Source: Phellopilus nigrolimitatus
Lineage: Eukaryota > Basidiomycota > Agaricomycetes > Hymenochaetales > Hymenochaetaceae
Assembly (NCBI GenBank): GCA_021029095.1
Contig: JAJOHG010000001.1
Span: 1,736,001 to 1,800,000, forward strand
Reading direction: 5' to 3'
DNA length: 64,000 nucleotides
This document shows, piece by piece, positions 35,409 to 46,742 of the stretch. How positions within the stretch are numbered: position 1 is the stretch's first letter; every line of letters begins with the position of its first letter. The notes below the pieces were generated by a model, which made no database searches, was not told the DNA's origin, and was given only the letters and a program-made list of their open reading frames with translations. The position numbers and the translations under genes were made by a program.

Positions 35409-37541
35409 TCACGCCCCTGTACTGCCAGACCTTGATCGACCGTTCCCCCTTCCAGTGTTGACATCATCCGGACCAACGCTCCTACGCCCCGCCGCGGGCC
35501 TACCAATACGGCTTTGTCCGAGAGCAGACGGTGGCCGAGAAGAGCGCGTCATAAAATTCGGCGGAGGCGGTAAAGATTTATTCGTAGTAGATGAGGCGTG
35601 CTTATCACGATAGCTGTTCGGCGGTTGCAAGAAAGAAGTCGGGGCCGGTAAACCTGAGGCACCTAGCGATGAGCGCTTCTGAGTTGGTCCTGTTGATCTT
35701 TTCAACGTCGGCAAGGCGGTGTTATATAATCCCGGCGATGGGATAGGCAGGAACGTTGGACTGGTAGGGCGGGATGTTGGTGTGGGAAGTGTGCTTGTGG
35801 TCGAGACAGTGCTTGTGCTGTCTCGACCATCTCCGGACAAGCGTGATTGCGACCGTCGAGAACCGGTCCTCCCAAGATTCGCATCTGTCAGCGAAGTGCT
35901 CGACGTCTTCGTGCTCGACGACTTGTGAACGGTATGCAGACTAAAAGGTGATGAGGTCGGGTTGGAAAAACGGTGACGTTCTTTTTCTCGATCCTTCGTT
36001 GGCGAGGGACTCATTGAATCCTCCATGATTAATACCCAACCCGACGTATCACCAGCCTTGGTCGGACTCGGACAACCCCTCTTTCTTTCACTCTCCAAAT
36101 CGGCACTTCGTCTTTTAAGATGTGCCCTAGGGTTCTCCGGCGTACTTGCTGCAGTGGAGATATCCCTCACGCTCGCAACTGACGTCGCTGCCGTTATCTC
36201 GGCCTTCCGTCCGGACACACTGCCCATCCGCAACCTCGGCACCCGCGTATGCAGTCTTTGCTCCAGATTCCTCACCCGAGCACGCATTTCCGACACCATT
36301 TGCACACCTCTGCTCTTCGACGCGATATTCGATGTAGAAGCGTTAGCGAGCGTGTCGGCCGGAGCACGTGGTGTTACCACAGGACGAGGAGTACTCGTAG
36401 GAAGTCGAGATGGTGACCACGTCGGAATGGAATGCGAACGAGACATCGTACCAGTCCTATCGCTAGGCGTCGTCGGGTTATTATTCCATGTGGGCGGAAA
36501 TCCAGCTCGTTTCAAACGTGCTGAGTGACCAGCAGTGGATTCCATAGAAGACGACGTAGAGATATTCTTCGCGGTATTGAACTGCGTTGATGACTCTGAC
36601 GAAGACCGTGAGAATTGCCTGGTAGATGGAGCGTCCTGAATGAGATTCGACGTCTGGAACTCAGACGGTGGGGACTCAGACAGTATATTCTCTGCTGATG
36701 AAGGAAATTGTGGCTTGAAAGACGAGCCTGCCGAGGTGGACGACGAATCAATAGTAGACGAACGGGTTTGTGCTTTGGCATAGACACGAGCTTGAGCAAG
36801 CTGATCCTTCAGTACTGTTATTTCAAGATTGGCATCTACAAATTGACCTTGAGATTTTTGCCCGAGATGAGATGCAAATGATCATCGTACCTCTTATTTC
36901 ATCCTTCAGCCTTTGGAATTCTTCCTCCATGTTTGCCTTGTCCAGAAGCTCGTGCTCAAGGAGTATCTTCTCCTCCAATGCCCGTGCATACTTCGATTCC
37001 GCATCCGCCAAACTCGAGCTTACTGCGCGCTCGTTTCGTTCCAAATCATCATTACCCATCTCTAATTCACGCATATGGATCTTGATCTGCTGATAAGACT
37101 GCCGTAGCTGATCCAGCTCACGCTGCAGTGACGTTGTAGTAGTGTTGTGCGTCGTTTGTAGGGACATGAACTTGGCCTATCCGCAATGGACGTTGGGCCA
37201 CATAATGATGAAATATGAGGAAACGGGTACGCACCTTCCAATCGTCGCGCTCAGTTTCCGCTCGAGTTGCCTTTACTCTGAGGTCCTGCATAGTCTTCTC
37301 TGTACGATCCAATTCCCTCTCCAGTTCCTCCTCCAGCTCCTTACTGCTGCGCTGGAAGTCATCTAGCTCGGCGCGGGTCTCCTGGAGCATGTCAGCCGCC
37401 TCATAGTACTTCTCCTTCCAGTCCTGTCCATTGTTCGACGAGTAGCTGTAGCAGAGATAAGAATGCTTAATGACCGTCACGAGCCGATGTCATGCCGGAA
37501 ACGGGGACGTACTTTATCTGGTTGTCGTCATGCGAGGACAT
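35409..37541 (-). CDS. nudE: NudE-family dynein/LIS1 regulator
   Basis: NudE binds LIS1 and dynein and supports nuclear migration in hyphae. The N-terminus MSSHDDNQIK is joined through three short introns to a long coiled coil: WKEKYYEAADMLQETRAELD, RELDRTEKTMQDLRVKATRA and ELEMGNDDLERNERAVSSSL, then DAESKYARALEEKILLEHEL, the classic LIS1-binding region. A long Ser/Thr/Pro-rich disordered C-terminus of about 400 residues follows, ending RSRSGSTGA, with ESERKRGCPSPTKAG as a fungal C-terminal block. The coiled-coil half is about 180 residues, usual for the family. Frame intact throughout. Confidence 0.9.
35798..35829. repeat. Perfect 12-bp inverted repeat with 8-base loop inside nudE
   Basis: Arms 35798-35809 and 35818-35829 (TGGTCGAGACAG and its reverse complement) flank TGCTTGTG, which also occurs just upstream (GTGCTTGTGG). 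It lies in the Ser/Thr-rich coding tail. Confidence 0.8.
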
Positions 37542-37905
37542 GACTCGGTCGCGCCTGAGGGGATCTGTCGGGGACAGCACAGCTGTCATGCCTGCTGCTC
37601 GACCTCACCGACGCACCGCAAGCAGTGAAGTAGATAGGGGGCAGCAAAGAGAACGGACGGCACGTAGAATAGCCAGGAAGGGTGATTCAGCCCACCTGGG
37701 GGACGTTGAAAAGTTAAGCGCATGGGCTAATGGTCTTTTCCTCATTAGACTGCTTACGTAACACAATACCACTTCCAGTTCACACGTGAATAAGTTCATA
37801 GTTTGTATGTAGTGGTGCAACCAAAGTAAAATAAGAGTCTATATCATTAATGTAGTGCCATACAAGCCTCTAGCATCCCATAATGAAATCAACACGTTCA
37901 TGGCC
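37542..37905. other. Intergenic region nudE / PDH E2, no gene seen
   Basis: Promoter and leader of nudE plus 3' flank of the E2 gene, both on the minus strand. A 5' leader intron for nudE is possible but not resolvable. Confidence 0.55.
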
Positions 37906-39521
37906 TTACAACATGAACGTCAGCGGGTTCTCGAGGTATCCCTTGAACGCCGCCAGCCATCTCGATCCAACCGCACCATCCACGGTACGATGATCCGAGC
38001 TCAGCGTTACCTTCATCAGTGGCACCGTCTTAAAGCCCCTTTCCTCTTCTGGCGCAGGGACAATTGTCGGTTGCGTCGAACCCACAGCGAGAATACACGA
38101 TTGTGGCGGGTTGATAATAGCCGTGAAGTGATCAATGTCGAACATGCCCAAATTTGACACAGTGAACGTGCCACCCTACATACCAACATCAGATTGAGAG
38201 CAGCTTGTTAATGCTGAGAAATGGTTTACCTGATACTCATGAGGCTGCAGCTTTCCGTCACGAGCCTTCTTGGCTAAAGCCTTTGCTTCGGCAGAAATGG
38301 TTGCCAATCCCTTGCCTCCCACATCCTTGACAATAGGCGTGATGAGTCCGGTTGGTGTCGCAACAGCGACACAAATGTCCGCCTTTTTATACCTAGTCGA
38401 AAAGAGATGAAAGACATGTCCTCTATCAGAGATAGACAAATAAACTTTGCTCACTGTCTCATCGTTTCGCCTAACCATGCCGAATTAGCCTCCGGAACAT
38501 CCACAAGCGCACATGAGACTGCCTTCAAAATGAAGTCATTAACGCTCAGTTTTGCAGCTTTATCCTTCTCTCCCAAAGTCTTGTTGAACACCTCGCGTAG
38601 CTTCGAGACCTTGCTCATGTCAATGGACACAGTCAGGTAGTAGTGAGGGATGTCCTGCTTCGACTGGGTGAGGCGCGTGCCAATTGTACGGCGCATGTTC
38701 GAAACAGGGATGTCCACATAGTCCTCAGAGGGAGCAGCAGGGGCAGCAGCGCCAGCGGCAGGCGTCTTAAACTTTTCAACGTCCTCCCGAATGATACGGC
38801 CATTCGGGCCGGTACCCTTGACTTTTGACAGTGGAATACCGCGCTCAAGCGCAATCTTCTTTGCAATGGGAGACGCGAAGATACGGTCGCCTGTGGGCAG
38901 ATCAGCCTTCTTGGGCTCCTCCTTCGCGGGCTTTTTCTCTTCGGCCGACTCCTCCACCTTGGGAGGAGTAGGAGCCTTCTCCTCCGCATCCTTGGACGGT
39001 TCTACCTTCTCTTGGGCAGCCTTCTCAGCAAAGTCTGTGGCTGCAGAGAGGTCATCGCCCTCCTCAGCAAGGACTGCTATAGGCGAACCGACCGGAATGT
39101 TTTTCGAACCGTCTGGCAGCTGTAATCCTTTCAGCAAACGAGACGTGATGTGATATTATGACGAGAAACATACAATAATTTTGGCAAGAATGCCATCATC
39201 CTGAGCTTCGACATCAATAGTGGCTTTGTCGGTTTCCTGTTGCCAGCTGTCAATAAATGGAAGAAATTCTGGGTACGAATCTGACTGACCACTTCGAGCA
39301 AAACATCTCCAGCGGTGAAGGACTCGCCCTCCTTCTTTTTCCAGGAGGATATACCACCCTCGCTCATGGTCGGACTCATTGCGGGCATGGCGAACTTGGC
39401 CAGCGCATTGTGACGCGCCGACGAGTGGATCCCTTTATAACTAGTCAATGCTGTTGTTTGTAAAGATAGGTAAGCTAGAGAACGTACCTCTGGAAAGGAT
39501 GCGAGCGAGAGAGGAGGCCAT
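37906..39521 (-). CDS. LAT1: Dihydrolipoyl acetyltransferase, E2 of pyruvate dehydrogenase
   Basis: The E2 core of the mitochondrial pyruvate dehydrogenase complex moves acetyl groups from lipoamide to CoA. The order is: presequence [11 protein letters not shown]; lipoyl domain ([20 protein letters not shown], then [15 protein letters not shown] with the lipoylated Lys in DKA); Lys/Glu/Pro linker; E1/E3-binding domain ([34 protein letters not shown]); catalytic domain ([32 protein letters not shown]) ending with the active-site [11 protein letters not shown], which has the His and Asp. Six introns. The splice into the second exon is best at TTATAAAG, giving [10 protein letters not shown]. The neighbourhood includes lipoyl synthase, about 7 kb right. 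Confidence 0.95.
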
Positions 39522-39712
39522 GATAAACGCGCAAGTGAAAACGGCGAGAGCGAGTTTTGGGAGCGAATGGCGCGGAGCGAGACGGCTTTGCGTGACCTAA
39601 TTCGTCAGAGTCCATACTCAAGTCTATTACTTTTGTTACTTCAATACAGTTACTGATATACGCATTACTACACTTTGTTACTACTTGTACACTTACTTTC
39701 ACTGGTACTACC
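39522..39712. promoter_or_regulatory. Divergent promoter, PDH E2 / CSL4
   Basis: 191 bp between the two outward-facing start codons. No TATA box or recognised factor site. Confidence 0.5.
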
Positions 39713-40441
39713 ATGGCGTCGACCTCCACCCTACTTCTGCCTGGTCAACCAGTTGCTCTACCTCAAGGCCCTCAACCGCGCATTGGCGATGGACTATATC
39801 TCAGGGACGGGCTCGTTCGAGCAAGTGTTATCGGTTCTCCGCGGCGCGACGGTTCTGTACGAACTGCTTTACTGCCACAGGACCTGAATTGACTTGTATG
39901 CATCATACGCAGTCTCTCTCTATTGAAAAACGACGGCCTCATCCCCCAACTCCGAATTCTCTCGTTTTGGGCTCCATAGCCCGTTTGTCGCCCCTCCAGG
40001 CCATCATCTCCATTACAGTTGTCGACGGAATTCCTTTGCCCCATGGCGAGGAGTTCGCAGGCGTCATTCGGTCTCAAGACGTTAGAGCTACTGAGAAAGA
40101 CAAGGTCAAACTTGCCGATTGCTTTCGTGGAGGCGATGTTGTAAAAGGTCTTGTGGTACGTGATGCACTGACATGGGTATTTAGTCAGTCATATCTAATA
40201 TGATGATTTAGATTTCTTTGGGTGATGCAAGGAGCTACTATGTTACTACCGCCCGCAATGACCTTGGCGTAATTTTTGCGACAAGTGAAGCTGGTAAGCG
40301 TATCTATCAAAGTTGCAAGTGCATGTCTCTTAAAACATGTACGAAGGAGCGACAATGGAGCCGGTATCTTGGCAAGAAATGCGATGTCCGAAAACTGGGA
40401 AGATTGAAAAACGCAAGTGTGCAAAACCAGAAGGTCTGTAG
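39713..40441 (+). CDS. CSL4: Exosome complex cap subunit CSL4 (EXOSC1)
   Basis: Csl4 is a cap protein of the RNA exosome with an S1 RNA-binding fold and a C-terminal zinc-ribbon-like domain. The N-terminal beta-barrel contains LLLPGQPVALP and GDGLYLRDGLVRASVIGSP; the S1 domain VLGSIARLSPLQAIISITVV to FAGVIRSQDVRATEKDKV; the C-terminal block ISLGDARSYYVTTARNDLGV and the ribbon MEPVSWQEMRCPKTGKIEKR. It ends KPEGL, about 187 residues, a normal size. Three introns. The start is the first ATG after a purine-rich leader. It is nuclear and cytoplasmic and acts in 3'-5' RNA decay. Confidence 0.92.
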
Positions 40442-40800
40442 AATTGAGTGGGGACTACTCCGCGTTACTCGCTTTTCTCGCTTTTTCTTCTTCTTGTACT
40501 CCTGCCCCATTTTACTTCAGTTACCTGCCTTCCTGTACTTATTGAAGTTCGCGGTAATGCATATACTTCTCGGTACCTTGTTCGAGCGGCCTTGCCAAAA
40601 AATCCTTCGACTTATTGACAAACAGTCTCATCATCACATGCGTTGCCGAGATTCCATCCCGCCATCGCCGTTCACAGGATTTTCTGGTTCTCTTGTGCAT
40701 TTATTTGTCCGCAGAGACACCGAGGTTGCTGGCGATCCGAAGTACTTCCTTCTCATAAGAATGCTAGTATTTGAGGCTTAGTCCACATTTGGAGCAAATT
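40442..40800. other. Intergenic region, no gene seen
   Basis: 359 bp between CSL4 and the alpha-galactosidase. It is the 3' flank and the promoter of the secreted enzyme. A plain frame through it is incidental read-through of the CSL4 intron frame. Confidence 0.5.
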
Positions 40801-42821
40801 ATGTATACTGTGCTGGTAACATTCGCGCTACTCTATCGGGTTCTAGGACAGTCGACTACTGCCACTACATCCGTGACTGGCCTCGCTGGTTCTGCTCCCA
40901 CTGCAGGCCCCTCTCATGAAACTGGAAAACTCCCGGCTCTAGGGTGCGTATAGTATCATCTTCTCCGAGAGCCTGACGTTGAAAAGTGAGCTTGCGGTTG
41001 CAGGTGGAACTCTTGGAATGCTTATGGAGGAAGTCAGAGTCTTTCCTAATATCACACAGTTATCAGTGTACCAATATTTTCTTATCGCACTAGATGTCAA
41101 CGAAGACAATGTCCTCTCCGCTGCCCAGCAGATCGTTTCCCTCGGGCTAAAAGACGTCGGTTACGAATACGTCAACATCGATGTGCGTGTCAGACTTATG
41201 AGTATTTGGCGGCACTGTCGTATTTAATTTTCTGCCAACTATCAGGATTGCTGGGCGAACATGACTCGAGACTCTTCTACTGGACGCATAGTGCCGGATA
41301 GCAACAAGTTTCCCAACGGAATTGATAGCCTGGCCGACCAAATCCATGCTTTAGGCCTCAAGATCGGGATTTACAGGTTTGTTCTCGGTGCTCTTGATTC
41401 CATCCCCTAATCTGGGTGTCTACAATAGTGATTCAGGCACGGAAACATGCTCTGGTTATCCCGGATCTCTTGGAAATGAGGTCCTCGATGCAACGACATT
41501 TGCAGATTGGGGCATCGACTGTATGCTTTTCAACAAGCATTGTAATTTATATCCCAACTAACCAAAGTTCCCAGATCTGAAATATGGTGGGTCGCAAACG
41601 CGTAGGTCGTTTGAATGCGTGCGTTAACTTTTGTTAATAGACAATTGTAACGTTCCCGGTAATTGGAGTGACAGCGGGGTAATTTATTCTATGACCTTTG
41701 CCTTGCTTTATAAAAGATCTTACCACGAAACTCCTATCAGACTCCTCAAAACGATGACTACTAGTATGTTCATTGATTCTTCTTTCAAGACAAGAATATG
41801 AACTTACAATATAATTAAAAGCAACTCAAACACGGCCACTAGATACCGCCAAATGGCGTTCGTACTCTCTTTCAGTTTTCAATTTTCTTGAAACCGACAT
41901 CATTCCATAATTATAAGCGGAGCTTTAGCCACAGTTTCGAGACCCATTCTATTCGGGTTGTGTGAATGGGGTGATGCCAATGTATGGGATTGGGGGGCCC
42001 GAGTGGTATGCACTTTATTCATTATGCTGTTTATCTGAGCAAGAGACTTACACCTATATGGAATATCACATGAAGGGACAATCCTGGCGTATGTCAGGCG
42101 ATTCGTCTGCTAGCTGGTACGTGACTCTCTGGGTTTCGAGTATCGTCGAAATTGATGAATATGAGGTTAGGGAGTATATCTCTTCCATCATCGCTACGAA
42201 TGTTGCATACTTGGTTAGTTATTTAATTATCTGGGGTTTTATTATTATTAAATATACTATAATTTACTGAGTAGGACTCCAATGGATTTTATGCCCACAA
42301 TGACATGGACATGATGGAGATCGGAAACGGAGATTTAACCATTGAAGAGCAGCGTAGCCACTTCGCGGCCTGGGCATTCTTGAAGTCTCCCATTTTGCTT
42401 GGAACCAACGTACGTCTACGACATGCTATTACTAGAAGAATCGCTGAGACTTCGGAAAATGCAGCTTAGCGCACTGACGGAGGAGCAAGTTGCCATTGTT
42501 AGCAACTCAGAACTGCTTGCATTTTCTCAAGACATGACGGTTGCAGCACCTGCAAAAGCCCTCGCCACAGATAGCTCGTCTCCTCCGCAATACTATAGCG
42601 GGACGTCCTCGGTAGGTATACACATATTCATGATCAACTTCGGAGGCAGCGCGGCGACAATGAGCTTCGACTTCACCGACATCGATGGCTTGGAGGGCGG
42701 GGAGACTTATCTGGTCCATGATATGTGGACTGGGGATGACATTGGGACTTTCTCCGGTAGCTTCTCGACGAGTCTTGCTTCGCATGACTCCGCTGCTCTG
42801 TTGCTTACGCCTGCGACTTGA
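40801..42821 (+). CDS. Secreted alpha-galactosidase, glycoside hydrolase family 27
   Basis: Releases terminal alpha-galactose from melibiose-type oligosaccharides and galactomannan. A signal peptide is seen: [16 protein letters not shown]. Motifs: [32 protein letters not shown] (nucleophile Asp), [42 protein letters not shown] (acid/base Asp), [20 protein letters not shown] and [14 protein letters not shown]-terminal beta domain ends LTPAT. At least ten introns, several AT-rich and only 40-60 bp; the exon order GNWSDSG / [16 protein letters not shown] / NSNTATRY was chosen to keep frame. One intron, between QMAFVLS and ATVSRP (about 41884-41935), is uncertain because its donor is weak. Upstream in-frame ATG at 40771 exists, but 40801 starts the signal peptide cleanly. 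Confidence 0.9.
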
Positions 42822-43065
42822 GTTAGACTCCGAGAGTTGTTAGGTCAATAAAAAATGGAGATGTGATCGTCGGGAATGGCAAATCTAATCATGCAGCGGA
42901 TGTAAATCCGGGAATACAGAGAGCACAGTGAAGCATCATCAATGCACTCCTCCGTACACTAAGCATGGGTCTTCTCCTGGAGATTACAACGTCGATCATC
43001 CACTTTGAAGCGAAATGTGATCGACGATCATTCTGAAGTCCGTCCACCACGAGCAGACTGCAGTC

Positions 43066-44478
43066 ATGCCAGGACGCAGTCGTATCTCACCTTTGAAACG
43101 TCTTGGTCAGCTAAGCTCATTCCGAAACATGCTCAGACTTAGCTCATGTGTCGGCGGCAACAGATAGAGACTACATAGCACTGGGACTGGAAGGTTCCGC
43201 CAATAAGCTCGGCGCCGGGATCATAAAACACTCGCCCGATGGCACAACGAAAGTCCTATCTAATGTCCGCCATACCTACATCACGCCTCCTGGAGAAGGA
43301 TTTCAGCCGCGCGACACTGCTCAGCACCACAGAGATTGGGCGTTGAAGGTCATTCGCGACGCGCAGCAGAAGGCTGGGATCCAGCTGGATGACCTCGATT
43401 GTATATGCTTCACCAAAGGCCCGGGGATGGGTGCACCTCTGCAATCTGTCGCGCTCGTCGCACGCACACTTTCGCTCTTATATGACAAGCCTCTTGTCGG
43501 CGTGAATCATTGCGTTGGTCGTACGTCTGTCTTTCATTCACTATCACGGAAGCTGAATTAGTTAACAGACATCGAGATGGGGAGAGAAATAACAGGAGCG
43601 CAGAATCCAGTTGTGTTATACGTCTCCGGGGGGAATACTCAAGTCATCGCGTACTCGCAGCAACGGTACAGGATATTTGGAGAAACTCTCGATATCGCCG
43701 TCGGAAACTGTCTAGATCGCTTCGCCAGGGTGATAAATCTGAGTAACGACCCTAGTCCTGGATATAATATCGAGAAAGAAGCTAAGAAGTGGGTAAATAA
43801 TATCTTTCCTAGCTTGTTCCTCGAATGAAGTCGTGTCGTATCAGGGGAAAGCGTTTCTTACCACTTCCGTACTCGACGAAGGGGATGGATGTTTCATTAT
43901 CAGGCATTCTCACCTCAACGGAGGCACTTACCTTTGATAAAGGGTTCAGAGCGGTGGAGACGGGAGAGGAAAGCACTTTCACACCGGCCGATTTATGTTT
44001 TTCTTTGCAAGAAACTGTATTTGCCATGCTCGTCGAAATTACAGAGCGCGCCATGGCACACATTGGGAGCAAGGAAGTCCTCATCGTGGGCGGTGTTGGA
44101 TGTAGGTTTTTACTCGTTGTTAAAATATGTTTTTACTGAATTTACACCAGGCAACGAGCGACTCCAAGAAATGATGGGCATCATGGCAAAGGAACGTGGA
44201 GGGCAAGTCTTTGCGACAGATGAACGGTGAGTTGCCTTTGGTTCACCTTTTTCCTCCATTGATAAATTACTCGACCCTTTAGGTTCTGCATTGACAATGG
44301 TATAATGATCGCGCAAGCTGGCTTATTGAGCCATCGGATGGGATTCAAAACGCCTCTCTCCAAAACAACTTGTACACAACGGTACGTTGACTAAGTTCAA
44401 CCAAAATAGCGAACAATACTTACATCGATTTACTCCAGGTTTAGGACAGATGAGGTTTACATTTCATGGAGAGCCTGA
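43066..44478 (+). CDS. KAE1: KAE1, threonylcarbamoyladenosine (t6A) synthase of KEOPS
   Basis: Kae1 transfers threonylcarbamoyl to A37 of ANN-decoding tRNAs in the KEOPS complex. Motifs: [53 protein letters not shown], then across an intron the metal-binding HxxxH in [38 protein letters not shown] and [16 protein letters not shown]. Later [32 protein letters not shown] and DEVYISWRA end it at 44476-44478. The first codons need care: DYIALG reads from a GTG at 43148, so a short first exon is inferred starting [13 protein letters not shown] at 43066 with a 37-bp intron. Six introns. Cytosolic and nuclear. Identity is certain, the start less so. Confidence 0.9.
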
Positions 44479-44578
44479 AATATACTCCATCCTGTTCATC
44501 TATCGTAATTGTTAAGTGGATGTACTTTATCAAAAACATGCTGTTTGTACAATCCTCACTCTGCGTATCTGAAATAAT

Positions 44579-45712
44579 TTAACTCGCTACGTTCGCATTT
44601 ATATATTCCCAGGCCCGTCTATGTTCTTCTGTTCCTGCTTTGTTCAACTGCTCACCGATCCCGTAATATGCATCCCACCACCACAGATTCACGTCGTGAA
44701 ACTCATTTAGAGGAGCTTCACCCTTCTTCGGCCTGTAAGTCCACGGCTTATCTGCCAAGATGTAATGTACGCATTTCACGTCTTCGTCTCTCCAAAGGTC
44801 CTTGTGTACCACGCGTAGCGTCTTAAGCGCGTTGTAGACATACGATATCGGCTTCCACCTTCCTTTGAAGGCTTCTGCGAAAAGATCCTGGTCTGCGAAC
44901 TGGAAGGTATCAACGAGCGGCGACTCTGCGAGTATGCGTTCCAGCGTAGCGAATGTTTCTGTCGAAGGGTTCAGCACGACTGCCCCCGAATTCAAAAGCG
45001 TGTATGGGCGTGGAGATTCTGGCGTAATTTCGGGCGGGTACTCGCTGCTCGAGTATGCACAGTTCTCCGGGATCCTGCGTGGACGTTCAATTCGCTCGTA
45101 TTTTCGTGATGGAATGTATGCGCAGGCAACTCTGAACTCACCAGTCAGCGGGGTAATGTGCGAACCTGAGCGGGTTGCACGCGCAGGCGTGATCCGCGGC
45201 GATCCATCCGTCTTCGAGCGGTATGTCAAGCAGCTCGTCCATATTTTTCCGCACGAGCATGTCCGAGTCCAGTAGAACTACACGCTGCATTTTCACACCA
45301 ACACTCTGGGGTCAGCTCCACTGTGCTTTGCTTTTGTATGTGTCGCAGCTCTCACAGAGAACTGCACCAGCCTGAACACCCTGGAAATGCGAACGTAATG
45401 TTAAGTACGGTGTAGCAGAGGGTTGTATATATATGCACACGAAACTCACGCCAACTTCGTCCACGTCTCCGTGAAACGCGCCTCCCGAATGGCAGCGCTC
45501 TCTGCCGACAGCCGGTCGACCGGCGCAGTCTCCAGGCCGAACAGCTCCAGCACTTCGCGAACCTCTTTCGGGAGGCCGGGAGAGGTCATGACGATTAATG
45601 GATACTTCGAGCCTACGGCCTTCAGCGAGAAGCTCAGCACGAGCGTGCCGGACAAGTAGGCGGGCTTGGTGAGAAGGGTCACCCAGGCCTTTCTTTGTTC
45701 TGGCTCTGACAT
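44579..45712 (-). CDS. GT8-type glycosyltransferase (glycogenin/galactinol-synthase-like)
   Basis: A nucleotide-sugar glycosyltransferase of family 8. The start MSEPEQRKAWVTLLTKPAYL leads to the Rossmann-like strand ALKAVGSKYPLIVMTSPGLP (the sequence reads SFSLKAVGSKYPLIVM), then FTETWTKL. After a second intron comes VVLLDSDMLVRKNMDELL, with the metal-binding D-S-D. Next, HACACNPLRFAHYPADW, then YTLLNSGAVVLNPSTETF, FADQDLFAEAFKGRWKPISY (the N-S-G and D-Q-D-L blocks of GT8), and HYILADKPW near the end. The tail WWWDAYYGIGEQL closes the protein. Three introns. No signal peptide, so probably cytosolic. Acceptor and sugar are unknown; single-domain glycosyltransferases of this type are common in basidiomycetes. 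Confidence 0.82.
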
Positions 45713-46126
45713 GGTGGTTTGCTGGGAAATAAGGAGGACGATATGAGTTGACTACATGCTCTTGATAAGGTTATCGGATTGATCAGGGCAGTTTTCTGAG
45801 CACACAAGCACGCAATGAGAACTAAATCCAGACGTCTAAGAAGACGATGGGGAGGTATCATCGTGGACAGAGGAAGAGCGAATTCAGCAAAGGAATCTCG
45901 AATCAGTCGAATCACATCCCGTGGGTGCCACTCTCTCAGTCTCATCGAAGAAACGTTTGCACCAAATTCGAAGCTTGTGCTTGATAAGACAATCACAAAA
46001 TCCCGATTTTGTGGCGCTATGGCCGGTTCGTGCAATTGCAAAGAAGAGGATACATGCGGCGTCACGACGTAGGAAAGTAAGAGAACAACACAGCAGGGGA
46101 TTGACGTATAACGATATAACAACGTT
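45713..46126. other. Intergenic region, no gene seen
   Basis: 414 bp between the GT8-type gene and eS28, both on the minus strand. A 147-codon minus frame crossing this area has a hydrophobic head but no family motif, and it overlaps the final eS28 codon and the start of the GT8 gene, so I do not call it. Confidence 0.55.
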
Positions 46127-46525
46127 TTAGCGCAGACGGCTAAGTAAAATTTAGGACATCTCTTGTCAGTAACATGGAAAAGAAATGAGCATTAGTAGGA
46201 CTTACCGCGCCTCACGTTCGCTCTCGAGCAGCGCCAGAATGTCCTCCTCGCGCACGGGCCCCTTTACGTTACGGATGAGGTTCCGCGACGGGTCGTCGAG
46301 GAACTCAACGCGGACCTGCGTCACACCTCCGCGCGAACCAGTCCTGCCGAGGACCTACGAGTGTAGAAAACCGTCGTTAACATCGCTGTGCAGAATGCAG
46401 AGACGAAGGCAAAAGAATTTAATGGACCTTGATGACTTTTGCGAGCTTGACGGGGGCGGCTTTTGAATCCTGTCGAACATATCAGGACATCTACAGATAA
46501 AACTCGTAGATGGAGCACTCACCAT
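46127..46525 (-). CDS. RPS28: Ribosomal protein eS28 (RPS28)
   Basis: A 68-residue small-subunit protein near the mRNA exit site. The spliced protein reads [20 protein letters not shown], then [20 protein letters not shown], then [20 protein letters not shown] and ARRLR, a full-length match to the family. Four exons: the first holds only the ATG (46523-46525), the second about 46469 to 46431, the third about 46355 to 46206, and the last the final codons RLR and stop (46127-46129). The last intron donor splits the penultimate Arg codons. Standard length and no frame break. Tandem with lipoyl synthase, whose stop is 217 bp upstream of this start. Confidence 0.93.
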
Positions 46526-46742
46526 TGGGATACGTGGGTCGGGGGTGACGCTGGCTAGATTGTCGGTGAGGGCGAATGAGGTTCTGTGGTGGACACGAAA
46601 AATAAAGTTTGCGTTCATTGCATTTCCCACGCTTGCTTGGTCTGTATCGGCATTCGCCGAACATTAGATTATTCTTCCTTCTTTACAGTAAAGGGTCTAA
46701 TGTGGTTTACTAATTACAAAAGCAAGTCGGCGCACATGTTTA

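Noticed and set aside
45679..46122. 147-codon minus frame with a hydrophobic start
   Set aside because: Overlaps the GT8 gene start and flanks eS28; no conserved blocks.
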